A stretch of DNA of 64,000 nucleotides from positions 31,818 to 95,817 of the IMG/VR virus record IMGVR_UViG_3300025418_000694, one strand, 5' to 3'. Both the position numbers and the translations under genes were made by a program. Shown one piece after another: positions 36,381-44,431 of this stretch. The DNA is from a virus. Within the stretch, counting starts at the first letter, position 1. Every line of letters begins with the position of its first letter. The notes beneath the pieces are model-generated. The model saw only the letters and a program-made list of their open reading frames with translations, was not told where the DNA came from and did no database searches.

Positions 36381-36778
36381 TTACTATCCACAATAAAAGC
36401 AAAGATTTCTTTGGCAGGAAACATGGCATCAATATCTTCTTCAGTAAGGTAGCCCTCATAGAAAGCGGACATAATCGCTGCCTCATCTAGGGTAGGAACC
36501 ATTTTAACGCAGGTGTCTTTGATTCCCTTTTGAGTAAGAATTGTTTCAGCAACATTCATGTCTAATGTCTTAGACACTTTGCGCTGTTTAGTAACTTTAA
36601 CTTGGCCGATAGTATCTTCAAACTCTAATACTCTGTGGCCTTTATCATCTGCCTCTACAACATCGATCTCTTGTAGCAATCTGTTTTTAAGATCGGCCTG
36701 TCGGTTAGTTAATAAACTAATCTCGCCCTTAATAGACAGGAATTGACGAGCGCTTCTCTTGAAGTCTTCTAGATCCAT
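36377..36778 (-). CDS. conserved phage protein (133 aa)
   Basis: ATG 36778 is chosen because AAGGGGG lies 5 nt upstream; a longer TTG form begins at 36829. MDLEDFKRSARQFLSIKGEISLLTNRQADLKNRLLQEID is a coiled coil, then a small alpha/beta part (KMVPTLDEAAIMSAFYEGYLTEED). I recall similar proteins in actinobacteriophages, function unknown. Confidence 0.65.
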   Translation of the reverse strand: MDLEDFKRSARQFLSIKGEISLLTNRQADLKNRLLQEIDVVEADDKGHRVLEFEDTIGQVKVTKQRKVSKTLDMNVAETILTQKGIKDTCVKMVPTLDEAAIMSAFYEGYLTEEDIDAMFPAKEIFAFIVDSK

Positions 36779-36812
36779 AGCTACCCCCTTATAGGGCGCT
36801 ACATTAATAGGC

Positions 36813-36968
36813 TTAGGAGGCCTTGTCAACCTTAATATAATTTTCTAGCGCTTCGATAATAACGCTAGTTACTGTGACCTTCTCTTTGGCTGCTTTCTTC
36901 TGGACAGCAAGCCAGAGCTCATCAGATACACGGATAGTGCGTGTAGGAGTCTTAGGTGCGTTAGGCAT
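36813..36968 (-). CDS. ribbon-helix-helix (CopG-like) regulator
   Basis: This 51-aa product has PTRTIRVSDELWLAVQKKAAKEKVTVTSVIIEALENYI, the strand-helix-helix pattern of CopG/Arc/MetJ proteins over its whole length. It would bind DNA as a dimer. It lies directly after the SNF2 gene. Confidence 0.85.
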   Translation of the reverse strand: MPNAPKTPTRTIRVSDELWLAVQKKAAKEKVTVTSVIIEALENYIKVDKAS

Positions 36969-36975
36969 CCCTCAA

Positions 36976-38565
36976 TTATACAGTAGATGAGAGTAAGAAC
37001 TGCTTTAAGCTACCAGCAGTCATCTCTATACCACCCTCTTTAGTAATGCCTTCGCCGTCAATTACCGCGTTGGCCAGAGCGTTTTTCTGTTGGAGGAGTT
37101 CCCATTGTCTGACCTCAACGCTACCTTGTACGAGTAGGTCAGTAATAACGATTGATGGCCAAGTTGAAGACGCTCTTTTAATACGTCCGTTTCTTTGAAC
37201 TGCTGTTCCAGATGACCAAGGGAGATCATAGTTGATGAGGAGATTAGCCGCAGGTAAATCCACGCCATAGCCACCAGCGTCAGAGCTGATGAGAACCCGA
37301 ATACTAGGATCAGTGTTAAAAGCAATCTTGTTATTCTCTTTAGTCTTGGCGTCTAACCTACCTGAATAAAGCTTACATCTTTCAGGGCCTAGCTGCTCGG
37401 CAATCATGCCCAGCATGTCTACATAAGTTGCAAATATAACTACTTTGTTCTCTTCATTTTGTTCGAGAAAATCTTCCACATATTGCACAAGGTAATCCAG
37501 TTTAGGTGAACTGTGAATCCCATCAAGAGCGCCAGTATCAACAAGGTCGCAAGCATAAGCTGATCCTTCTCCATTCATTAACTTGAACTTATCGGCGCTA
37601 GTTTTTAGAAGTTGCGGATGAGAGCAGAGCATCTTAAGCGCGCCAATCTTTGACATGATCTTACCCCTCATTTCATCCTCAGGTCCACCACGCTGTGCTT
37701 CTACTCCATAGTGGGCAAAGATGTTAAATGAAGAGCCAAATAAAGACTGAGCTTCCTCCAAATCAAACATAAGGTCATTGACTATTTTGGAATAGAGTTT
37801 GCTGGTCTTACGATCAAATGTAATCTGGACAGGGTCTTGGTGGATAGTCTCAGGTAAGAATGGAGCTACGTCTGGGTCTTTCTGCGCTTTACGCACAGAT
37901 GCCTCTTTCATTTTGGTGTGAAGTGTAGGCAAGTTTCTATAGTAGTTAACCCCACCCCAGCTATTACGAACAATAAAAGCTGAGTCAAAGATGTCAAAGC
38001 GCCCAAGAACAGTAGGGTCTACAAATTGCATAATGCTATAAAGTTCTTCTGGTTTTCCGTTTTCAATAGGAGTACCTGTAAGAGCAAATCTGTAAGGTGT
38101 TTGAATTAGCTTCTTTACATGCTTAGAGCGTTTAGACTTGAAAGACTTTATTGCTGTGGCTTCGTCAAGGACAACAAATCCTCTTGGCAGTTTCTCGATA
38201 AATTTCCAGTCATTAACGACCTGCTCATAGTTAAGAATGATGTAATCGACTCCTGAGGTACGCCAGTTAAATGCTTCTTCGTACTGCTCTGCTCGTTTCT
38301 TTGGGCTTCCGTCAATGACCAAAGCGCGTGAAGTACCATCTGTAAATTTCTCAATCTGATTAGCCCACTGATATTTCAGGGAAGATAAACAAATTATAAG
38401 TCCTGGCTCATCTATTTTCTGCTCATCCATTAGGCGCTCTATAGCCGCTATGGTGATAACAGTTTTACCTAACCCTAAGTCGTAAGCTACTAACATTTTA
38501 GTTCGCTCACACATGCGGTCTACAGCCTCAGGCTGATAAGGCAACAAAGTTCCTTTAAAAGTCAT
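36976..38565 (-). CDS. SNF2-family DNA helicase/translocase
   Basis: This 529-aa protein has the SNF2 motifs in order: LPYQPEAVDRM (Q-like), YDLGLGKTVI (I), FVVLDEATAIKS (II, DEAT), ALTGTPIEN (III), VVIFATYVDML (IV), GYGVDLPAANLLINYD (V) and TAVQRNGRIKR (VI). It is a DNA translocase likely used in replication fork restart or recombination. Phage SNF2 helicases are common. Confidence 0.92.
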   Translation of the reverse strand: MTFKGTLLPYQPEAVDRMCERTKMLVAYDLGLGKTVITIAAIERLMDEQKIDEPGLIICLSSLKYQWANQIEKFTDGTSRALVIDGSPKKRAEQYEEAFNWRTSGVDYIILNYEQVVNDWKFIEKLPRGFVVLDEATAIKSFKSKRSKHVKKLIQTPYRFALTGTPIENGKPEELYSIMQFVDPTVLGRFDIFDSAFIVRNSWGGVNYYRNLPTLHTKMKEASVRKAQKDPDVAPFLPETIHQDPVQITFDRKTSKLYSKIVNDLMFDLEEAQSLFGSSFNIFAHYGVEAQRGGPEDEMRGKIMSKIGALKMLCSHPQLLKTSADKFKLMNGEGSAYACDLVDTGALDGIHSSPKLDYLVQYVEDFLEQNEENKVVIFATYVDMLGMIAEQLGPERCKLYSGRLDAKTKENNKIAFNTDPSIRVLISSDAGGYGVDLPAANLLINYDLPWSSGTAVQRNGRIKRASSTWPSIVITDLLVQGSVEVRQWELLQQKNALANAVIDGEGITKEGGIEMTAGSLKQFLLSSTV

Positions 38566-38839
38566 CTGCGTAATCCTTTAGCTTTTTCCTTCTAAGACTT
38601 GCGTTATGCTCAGAAGGGCACCGATACATATGCAATCGTCTGCAAGAATTTTTAGACTGTTCAATCATAAGGTCATGTTGACCAGGCGCATACTTTGCTA
38701 TTACTTGCCCCAATTTATAGCAGTGATAGCACTGCTTATGAAGGTGGTCTCCTTTAAATATAGTTCCATCTTCTGCTTGAAAGTCTAAATTACCATGAGT
38801 CCACACCCAACAATGGTTGCAGGACGAGTAACGGCTCAT
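38555..38839 (-). CDS. Cys-rich protein (94 aa)
   Basis: The product MSRYSSCNHCWVWTHGNL...KQCYHCYKLG...NSCRRLHMYRCPSEHN has at least three Cys pairs and several His, consistent with two zinc sites. It overlaps the SNF2 gene by 11 nt. No family is recognised. Confidence 0.6.
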   Translation of the reverse strand: MSRYSSCNHCWVWTHGNLDFQAEDGTIFKGDHLHKQCYHCYKLGQVIAKYAPGQHDLMIEQSKNSCRRLHMYRCPSEHNASLRRKKLKDYADDF

Positions 38840-39369
38840 TACAGAAGCATAGCCATTCTGGTTTTAACCGCAAGTTCGAGGCTAGCTACCGTGCTGTTAT
38901 TGTGTATGACGCGGTCAAACTCCCAGTTATCTAATTCAGACTCAGAGATATGGTCATTAACAGGGCCTACAAACTCTCGTTGAATTCTCCAAACCTGACC
39001 GCCTAATTGTTTAATCATTACGGCCTCATTCTCAAACCTAACGTCAGTTACTACATATCTATTGTTTACCTCTTCCATTTTTCGCAAAGCGGCAATTACC
39101 CAGATGTCTTGATCTAACACGGTTCTAGCAGATAGGCCTAGGCTCTGAAGAAGCCTTCTTACTTCTTCTTTTTTCTTGGTCATCTCCCAGCCATATTCAT
39201 TTACTACTGAGTTTAGGTGTAAACCGTTTTCTAAAATGGGGTTTAGGTCAATCAGTATGTCACGAATAGGGTCAGCAAAGGCCACCCGTTCAAACCCATA
39301 GTGCTCTATAAGAAACTTAGCCACTGTATCTTTACCGCTTTGAGCATATCCAGATAGTCCAATAATCAT
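38839..39369 (-). CDS. deoxynucleoside monophosphate kinase
   Basis: This 176-aa P-loop kinase begins MIIGLSGYAQSGKDTVAKFL, the Walker A of T4 gp1-like dNMP kinases, with VAFADPIRDILIDLN and RYVVTDVRFENEAVMI, which are family hallmarks. It phosphorylates dNMPs for dNTP synthesis and works with the RNR. Confidence 0.9.
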   Translation of the reverse strand: MIIGLSGYAQSGKDTVAKFLIEHYGFERVAFADPIRDILIDLNPILENGLHLNSVVNEYGWEMTKKKEEVRRLLQSLGLSARTVLDQDIWVIAALRKMEEVNNRYVVTDVRFENEAVMIKQLGGQVWRIQREFVGPVNDHISESELDNWEFDRVIHNNSTVASLELAVKTRMAMLL

Positions 39370-40292
39370 CTTAAAGTTCCTTCCAAACGTAGCATGTGTT
39401 TTGCCGTATCTAGTCCCGATATTACTTCTGGTCTACTCATCGCCCCTACATCTTTTACATCTATGTTGCCGTAGTTAAAGAACCAAGCTTCGGTTTTAAG
39501 CTCTCTACAACGTTGAAATAAATCTCTAGAGGCAGCTCTACCCGCTTCGTCATTATCCATAGCAAATATTATTCTATCCGCACCTCTGATAGCGCTTAGC
39601 TGGTCTATTGATATAGAACAGCCGTAGGTGGCAACTCCGCCAGGAATACCTATAGAAGCAAGGCGCACAACGTCTAGAGGAGACTCTACAACAACCATGT
39701 CCCCAGAGGAATACTGGTCGTAGCCAAATAGTGAGTGGCCTTTTTTCATGCCCTTAGGATGATTGTTGAAGTAACGATTTGTAAAACCTTTTTCCTGCCA
39801 ACCAAGTAAATGACCATAGACATGTCGTACAGGAATAATCCAGTTGTTTTTATGTCTATCCCATCTAATGCGATAGGTGTTTGCAGCCTCTCTGGTTAAT
39901 CCCCTAGCTTTTAAAGCTTCATCAGGAACATCCACAAAAGCGCTTAACATAGACTCAGTAACAATTACTTTCTCTTCTTCTTTAGCCTCTACTGGATTTA
40001 GTAATCGCAACATACGGTCTGTTAAATTCAATCTTGTAGAGGCAAACTCTGTAGCTTGATCTAGAGGGATACCCTTCATATAAGAAATTAATGAATGGAT
40101 GTTTCCTTTGAACCCGCAAGAGAAACAAATATGGGCGCCTGACTCTGAGTTGATGTACCAAGAAGGATTTCTATCGGCATGGCCTGTGCGCTCTTCATGA
40201 GCAGGGCAAGCAGCCTGCACTTCAACTCCACGAGTTCCAATCACTTGGATTCCTAAAGTGTTTAGAGTAGCTTCCATATCCTCTAATGTCAT
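39366..40292 (-). CDS. DnaG-type DNA primase
   Basis: This 308-aa protein has an N-terminal zinc site (CPAHEERTGHADRN and ICFSCGFKG) and a TOPRIM domain with VVVESPLDVVRLAS (Glu) and IIFAMDNDEAGRAA (DxD). It is shorter than bacterial DnaG and lacks the helicase-binding C-terminus. It makes RNA primers for the adjacent DnaB-like helicase. Confidence 0.93.
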   Translation of the reverse strand: MTLEDMEATLNTLGIQVIGTRGVEVQAACPAHEERTGHADRNPSWYINSESGAHICFSCGFKGNIHSLISYMKGIPLDQATEFASTRLNLTDRMLRLLNPVEAKEEEKVIVTESMLSAFVDVPDEALKARGLTREAANTYRIRWDRHKNNWIIPVRHVYGHLLGWQEKGFTNRYFNNHPKGMKKGHSLFGYDQYSSGDMVVVESPLDVVRLASIGIPGGVATYGCSISIDQLSAIRGADRIIFAMDNDEAGRAASRDLFQRCRELKTEAWFFNYGNIDVKDVGAMSRPEVISGLDTAKHMLRLEGTLR

Positions 40293-41515
40293 AGGTCGTC
40301 GTTATCCATTTCACGAAACGCGCCTGTGTTCCAATCCCACATTAGGGAGACTTCACTAAGGCCAGAGTTACGACTAGCAATAACACGTAATAAACGTGTG
40401 TCATCTACATTCTCATCCTCACGCTGTAAGCCAAAGATAACGTCAGCGTCTTGGTGGAAAGATGAGGAGTAACCGATAGAGTCTGCGCTTACTTGCCCCT
40501 TCTTCATCTTCCAAGAAAGAGCCTGAGTAGATATAACTACTGGCTTATTAATCTTCATAGCCAATCTCTTAAGGCTACGAGTAATTTGAGTAATGGCTTG
40601 TGGAGTATTTGACTCCCCTGTTACCTCATCAAACATAAGATAAGTACCGTCAATAAAAACAATGTCGGGGGTCTTGCCCTGAATTTTGCTAGCAACGGCG
40701 CTTACAGTTAAACCATTAGAGGAGTCTGTAAACCAAAAGTCATCGTTCATATTTTGGATGCTAGTAACAATACGCTCATACCGCTGCTCTTCTTCATCGG
40801 TAAGAGTACCTGTCATCAAACGCTTATGGGATATACGAGCGCGCATAGCGTAGTAACGGGTCTTCTGTTCGTTGTTACTCATCTCAAAAGACATGAACAT
40901 AGGCTTGTGGCCATTTAAATGGCAGTTAATAGCAATCTGCAAAGCAAGCGTGGACTTACCTGTTTTAGGCGGAGCAACAATAACCACTAACTGTCCTGGT
41001 TGTAGACCTGAGGTAGAAGCATCCATTGTAGGAAACCCTGTAGGCAATCCAAGTAACCCTGGGTTGTTCTTGCGATTTGTGTACTCTTCTATAGCAGACT
41101 TAGCGGCGTGTCTAATTTCTAAATCAGTTGTGCTACCTAAACCAGTCTGCTCAAGTAAAGCCATACCTTTTTGTAAAGTAAGAAGAGCGGCTTCATGGTC
41201 TTTCTTAACCTCTAACTGCTGACTAGCTTCTAGCATAGAGTTAATGATTAAAGATTTACGGCGAGAGTCAATAAGTTTATCTATGAAGTAATCAATGCTA
41301 TCGGTAACTTCGTGGACCATATAGTTACGAAAGTTAGATTGGATTACATCTAAACTAGGTGCCTCTTGGTACTCTGAATAGTGATGCTGTAAGAACTTGT
41401 AGACATTTTTATCGGTAGTATCGGCAAACCATTCATCAGTTACACCGCGCTCTAACGCATAGCCAATACTTTTATCGGCGATGATCTTGCTAAGTAGATA
41501 CGATTCGTTGTTCAT
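40289..41515 (-). CDS. DnaB-like replicative helicase
   Basis: This 408-aa protein has a DnaB-type N-terminal helical domain and a RecA-fold core with LVVIVAPPKTGKSTLAL (Walker A), KPMFMSFEMSNNE and PDIVFIDGTYLMF (Walker B), followed by VVISTQALSWK. It unwinds the fork with the primase and the DnaC-like loader encoded nearby. Confidence 0.92.
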   Translation of the reverse strand: MNNESYLLSKIIADKSIGYALERGVTDEWFADTTDKNVYKFLQHHYSEYQEAPSLDVIQSNFRNYMVHEVTDSIDYFIDKLIDSRRKSLIINSMLEASQQLEVKKDHEAALLTLQKGMALLEQTGLGSTTDLEIRHAAKSAIEEYTNRKNNPGLLGLPTGFPTMDASTSGLQPGQLVVIVAPPKTGKSTLALQIAINCHLNGHKPMFMSFEMSNNEQKTRYYAMRARISHKRLMTGTLTDEEEQRYERIVTSIQNMNDDFWFTDSSNGLTVSAVASKIQGKTPDIVFIDGTYLMFDEVTGESNTPQAITQITRSLKRLAMKINKPVVISTQALSWKMKKGQVSADSIGYSSSFHQDADVIFGLQREDENVDDTRLLRVIASRNSGLSEVSLMWDWNTGAFREMDNDDL

Positions 41516-41919
41516 AGATAAGTGAAGTCCATTCCCCAGTGACCGTACCGTAGCAGATTTTTAGGTAGGTCTATAACACCGACAACCTCTGGTCTGTAAG
41601 GAAGGTCTTTAACTACTTCTTCGATAGATTCATAAGCGCGCGAATAACGAAAGGGATTAGTTCCCATAGCGTCCAAAGTCAGCATTAACTCAGACAGGTC
41701 GTTATCGTTAATGTCGTAAGAAATTACCTCTAAGGTAACTCCTTGACGAGTTGTGAACACGTAAAAGCGACTGAGGATATCTTTACGTATCTTCAGGTCT
41801 TTATGTATTACTGGTATTACTTTAAACCGTTTTTTGATGCTAGGTTCCACAATTGAAAACACGTCTGTTGTAACGAGTATTCTTTTGGGGAGCTCATTGC
41901 TGATGTCCCCGTTCCGCAT
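41512..41919 (-). CDS. hypothetical protein (135 aa)
   Basis: The product begins MRNGDISNELPKRILVTTDVFSIVEPSIKKRFKVIPVIH and is alpha/beta. It lies between the SWIM-like and DnaB genes with four-base overlaps, so it probably belongs to the replisome set. No motif is recognised. Confidence 0.6.
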   Translation of the reverse strand: MRNGDISNELPKRILVTTDVFSIVEPSIKKRFKVIPVIHKDLKIRKDILSRFYVFTTRQGVTLEVISYDINDNDLSELMLTLDAMGTNPFRYSRAYESIEEVVKDLPYRPEVVGVIDLPKNLLRYGHWGMDFTYL

Positions 41920-42227
41920 TAGTAGACCTCAATCCTTCCGTATTTAATTACAAACTCTCTAAAGTTCTCTGCAGACTTCTTTGCTTTGTCTGCTTCTTCT
42001 TCTGTAGCTCTGCTTGAAATCTCTAACGGGTAGTTCCCATCATTGTTATCCATGCGGGACTTAACAAAGCGCGCATGCTTACAAGTACTGCGACCTTTAA
42101 AACCAGGGCAGGTGCAGAATAAGTTGCCTTGCTCATCGCCAGATACCTCATAGATACCTGGGCCAGGAGTTTGAGACTGGCTCAAGAACACCTGTATGAG
42201 CTTTGTAGATGACATCTTATTACTCAT
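41919..42227 (-). CDS. SWIM zinc-finger protein (102 aa)
   Basis: FCTCPGFKGRSTCKHARFVKSRM matches the SWIM signature CxC-x(n)-CxH at about residues 38-55. SWIM domains bind DNA or proteins and occur with recombination factors. It is coupled to the DnaC-like gene. Confidence 0.8.
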   Translation of the reverse strand: MSNKMSSTKLIQVFLSQSQTPGPGIYEVSGDEQGNLFCTCPGFKGRSTCKHARFVKSRMDNNDGNYPLEISSRATEEEADKAKKSAENFREFVIKYGRIEVY

Positions 42228-42913
42228 TTCTTCCTCAAATCTGAGGTCTCAATAGGGATGTAGATAAAGGACTCGTGAGCAAAACTGGCTGTTGCGTCTC
42301 CGTACATACCAACCCAATTATCTCTATCTACATTGCTAGTAACAATGGTAGGCAATCCGTTGTTAAATCGTGTGCGCAACACATGATGAAACATACTACG
42401 TTGCCAACCAGATAGCGAAGCATGTTCTTTACCTAAATCATCAATTATCAGTACACGAACATTGTAAGAATCATTTGGGCAGTCACCCAAGAGGCCTTGA
42501 TATAAAATCTGTGCTTCGTCATCCTCTGACTCATCCATCAATTGACCTTTAAGATTTAATATGTCGTTAAAGGTAATGAAGTAGCAAGGGCGTATAAGTA
42601 CCCGTCCCTCTTTAACATCAAATGCTTCAATAGGAAACCTTGTCATCATCTCTTGGATAATAGACAGAGCAATAGTAGTTTTACCATGACCAGGTTCTCC
42701 TATTAGAAGTAGGCCTTTACCGCAACGGTCATTACCTACAGCGCGAATGACCTCTCCTTGTTCTACCGCATCCATCCACTTATTAATCTGTTTACGGTCT
42801 TCGTTAGATAGAACAGTGCAGTCTTCAAGAAGCCAACCTAGGCGGTTAGGATTTATATGTGCTGCCTGCACCCAAGCTTTGCGTCGTATCTTTAAGGCAT
42901 CTAGTTTGTACAT
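42224..42913 (-). CDS. DnaC-like helicase loader ATPase
   Basis: This 229-aa AAA+ protein has LLIGEPGHGKTTIALSI (Walker A), VRVLIIDDLGKE (Walker B) and PTIVTSNVDRDNW (sensor 1), the set seen in DnaC/DnaI. It would load the DnaB-like helicase and follows the winged-helix initiator candidate. Confidence 0.9.
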   Translation of the reverse strand: MYKLDALKIRRKAWVQAAHINPNRLGWLLEDCTVLSNEDRKQINKWMDAVEQGEVIRAVGNDRCGKGLLLIGEPGHGKTTIALSIIQEMMTRFPIEAFDVKEGRVLIRPCYFITFNDILNLKGQLMDESEDDEAQILYQGLLGDCPNDSYNVRVLIIDDLGKEHASLSGWQRSMFHHVLRTRFNNGLPTIVTSNVDRDNWVGMYGDATASFAHESFIYIPIETSDLRKK

Positions 42914-43737
42914 TAAAACTTATCCCATTCTTTACGCGCTTTATCTTTTTGGGTTTCCATGTCAATGTTGGCCAACTCTACATCATGAAGAAGAGTGCCC
43001 CAACGACTGATGAACACTTTCCAAATCTTCTCTGGATCGCGCAAACCTTTTTCGTGGTCCAATCCCATAAAGAACCGATCAATCATCTTAATCTCAAGAG
43101 TGCCGTTAGTGTTGAACTCTTTACGAGCTTTGGCATACGCAGCCAAGAAACGGGTACGTGCTGTCTCCCAAGGTGGAATGTCCCAGCGAATCATACGTTG
43201 CGCAAAGTAGTACACACCGTTATCAACTGTCCAGTTAAATGGCTCTAGTGAACGAAGGTCGGTGAGTTTAGCTTCTGTTTTGGCGGCACGTAGCTCTTCA
43301 TATTCTTTTTGGCGACGAGCCTTCTCTTTACGCTTTATCTCCGCAATCTCATCGGGGTCTTGCTCATAGGCACCTAAGCCCCACCAATCTCTATCCACTT
43401 GCGCACTCTTTTCCTCATTGGCTTCGCCAATGACTATTTTTTTACTTATAAATGTATTATTATTTAGTATTAAATTGCTATACTGCTGACTCTGCTGTAT
43501 CAGATGACCAATTCCTGGTCGCCAGAGATTGGGCTCCACAAGACGGTTTACAGTCATGATTCGGTTTCCCACCCGCTCTTTAGTAGAGGAGATCATGTTG
43601 TAGTCCTTCAGCTCTTTTAACGCCAGCCTCATGGAGTTTCTACCTTCAGCAAAAACCTTGGAAAGGCTCTCAGCGCTTATAGAGGCGCCTGAAGCCTTCA
43701 GGTATACATACACTCCTAGGGCGCGGGCTGTAATCAC
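42913..43737 (-). CDS. winged-helix replication initiation candidate (274 aa)
   Basis: The N-terminus MITARALGVYVYLKASGASISAESLSKVFAEGRNSMRLALKELKDYNMI is a winged helix-turn-helix like DnaD or phage replication proteins. A charged coiled coil (EIKRKEKARRQKEYEELRAA) and a C-terminal helical domain follow. Directly before the DnaC-like gene, it is probably the origin-binding or loading partner. Confidence 0.7.
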   Translation of the reverse strand: MITARALGVYVYLKASGASISAESLSKVFAEGRNSMRLALKELKDYNMISSTKERVGNRIMTVNRLVEPNLWRPGIGHLIQQSQQYSNLILNNNTFISKKIVIGEANEEKSAQVDRDWWGLGAYEQDPDEIAEIKRKEKARRQKEYEELRAAKTEAKLTDLRSLEPFNWTVDNGVYYFAQRMIRWDIPPWETARTRFLAAYAKARKEFNTNGTLEIKMIDRFFMGLDHEKGLRDPEKIWKVFISRWGTLLHDVELANIDMETQKDKARKEWDKF

Positions 43738-44396
43738 CCTGTAGGGCCATTCTCGCCCGTTTCTGAGGTAACTACGAGCTGGGCTACAACCTCTTTTGCT
43801 ATGAGTCTTGCCAAGGCTTGGATTCCTATGTAGACGTCGTCCACTAGGTCAGCCTCCTCGACCATATCCTCTATATCAGAGAGTAGGTCTTCAAACTCCT
43901 CTTCGTCCTCTGGCTCATCTGCCTCTTCAAGCATCTCCGCCTCTGGCATCTCTACCTTAGTCTCTTCTACAGATTTAGGGTTGAAGGCGATTGGCATTAG
44001 GCCTTCGGTTAGGTCAAAGGTAGGCACGTCGTTTTTAGCAAAGACGCTAAGAACTTTATTAGTGCTCTCGTCCTCATCATCCACTAGAACAAATGCAACA
44101 TGGTCTGTCTTTTTTAACTTAGAGCATGCAGCCTCTAGAGGTGTATCTGAGTGGCTTACTGATGATGCAGGCAAACCGTCATAACTAGCGCTTTCTGGAC
44201 AAAAGATTAAAACCTCTTTGCTCTTGTCTTTGGCTAATTGGGCAACAAATGTTTGGCCCTGACTTGGTTTTTTATCGTAGATTAGAACGAAGATAACGTC
44301 TTGTCCGTGACCGTAAACATAATCTTCTACAAGCGCCTCTACGTTAGCGCGGCTGGTCTGTCCTGACCCAGCGATCATTACATAGTATTTGTCCAT
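43734..44396 (-). CDS. Rossmann-like protein with acidic region (220 aa)
   Basis: The product begins MDKYYVMIAGSGQTSRANVEALVEDYVYG with an alternating alpha/beta pattern to about residue 130, then a very acidic stretch (EEADEPEDEEEFEDLL). The family is not recognised. It is the first gene of the replication run and has AGGAGG upstream. Confidence 0.6.
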   Translation of the reverse strand: MDKYYVMIAGSGQTSRANVEALVEDYVYGHGQDVIFVLIYDKKPSQGQTFVAQLAKDKSKEVLIFCPESASYDGLPASSVSHSDTPLEAACSKLKKTDHVAFVLVDDEDESTNKVLSVFAKNDVPTFDLTEGLMPIAFNPKSVEETKVEMPEAEMLEEADEPEDEEEFEDLLSDIEDMVEEADLVDDVYIGIQALARLIAKEVVAQLVVTSETGENGPTG

Positions 44397-44431
44397 TGGA
44401 CCTCCTGTTAGGGGAGGCCAACACTAGCACA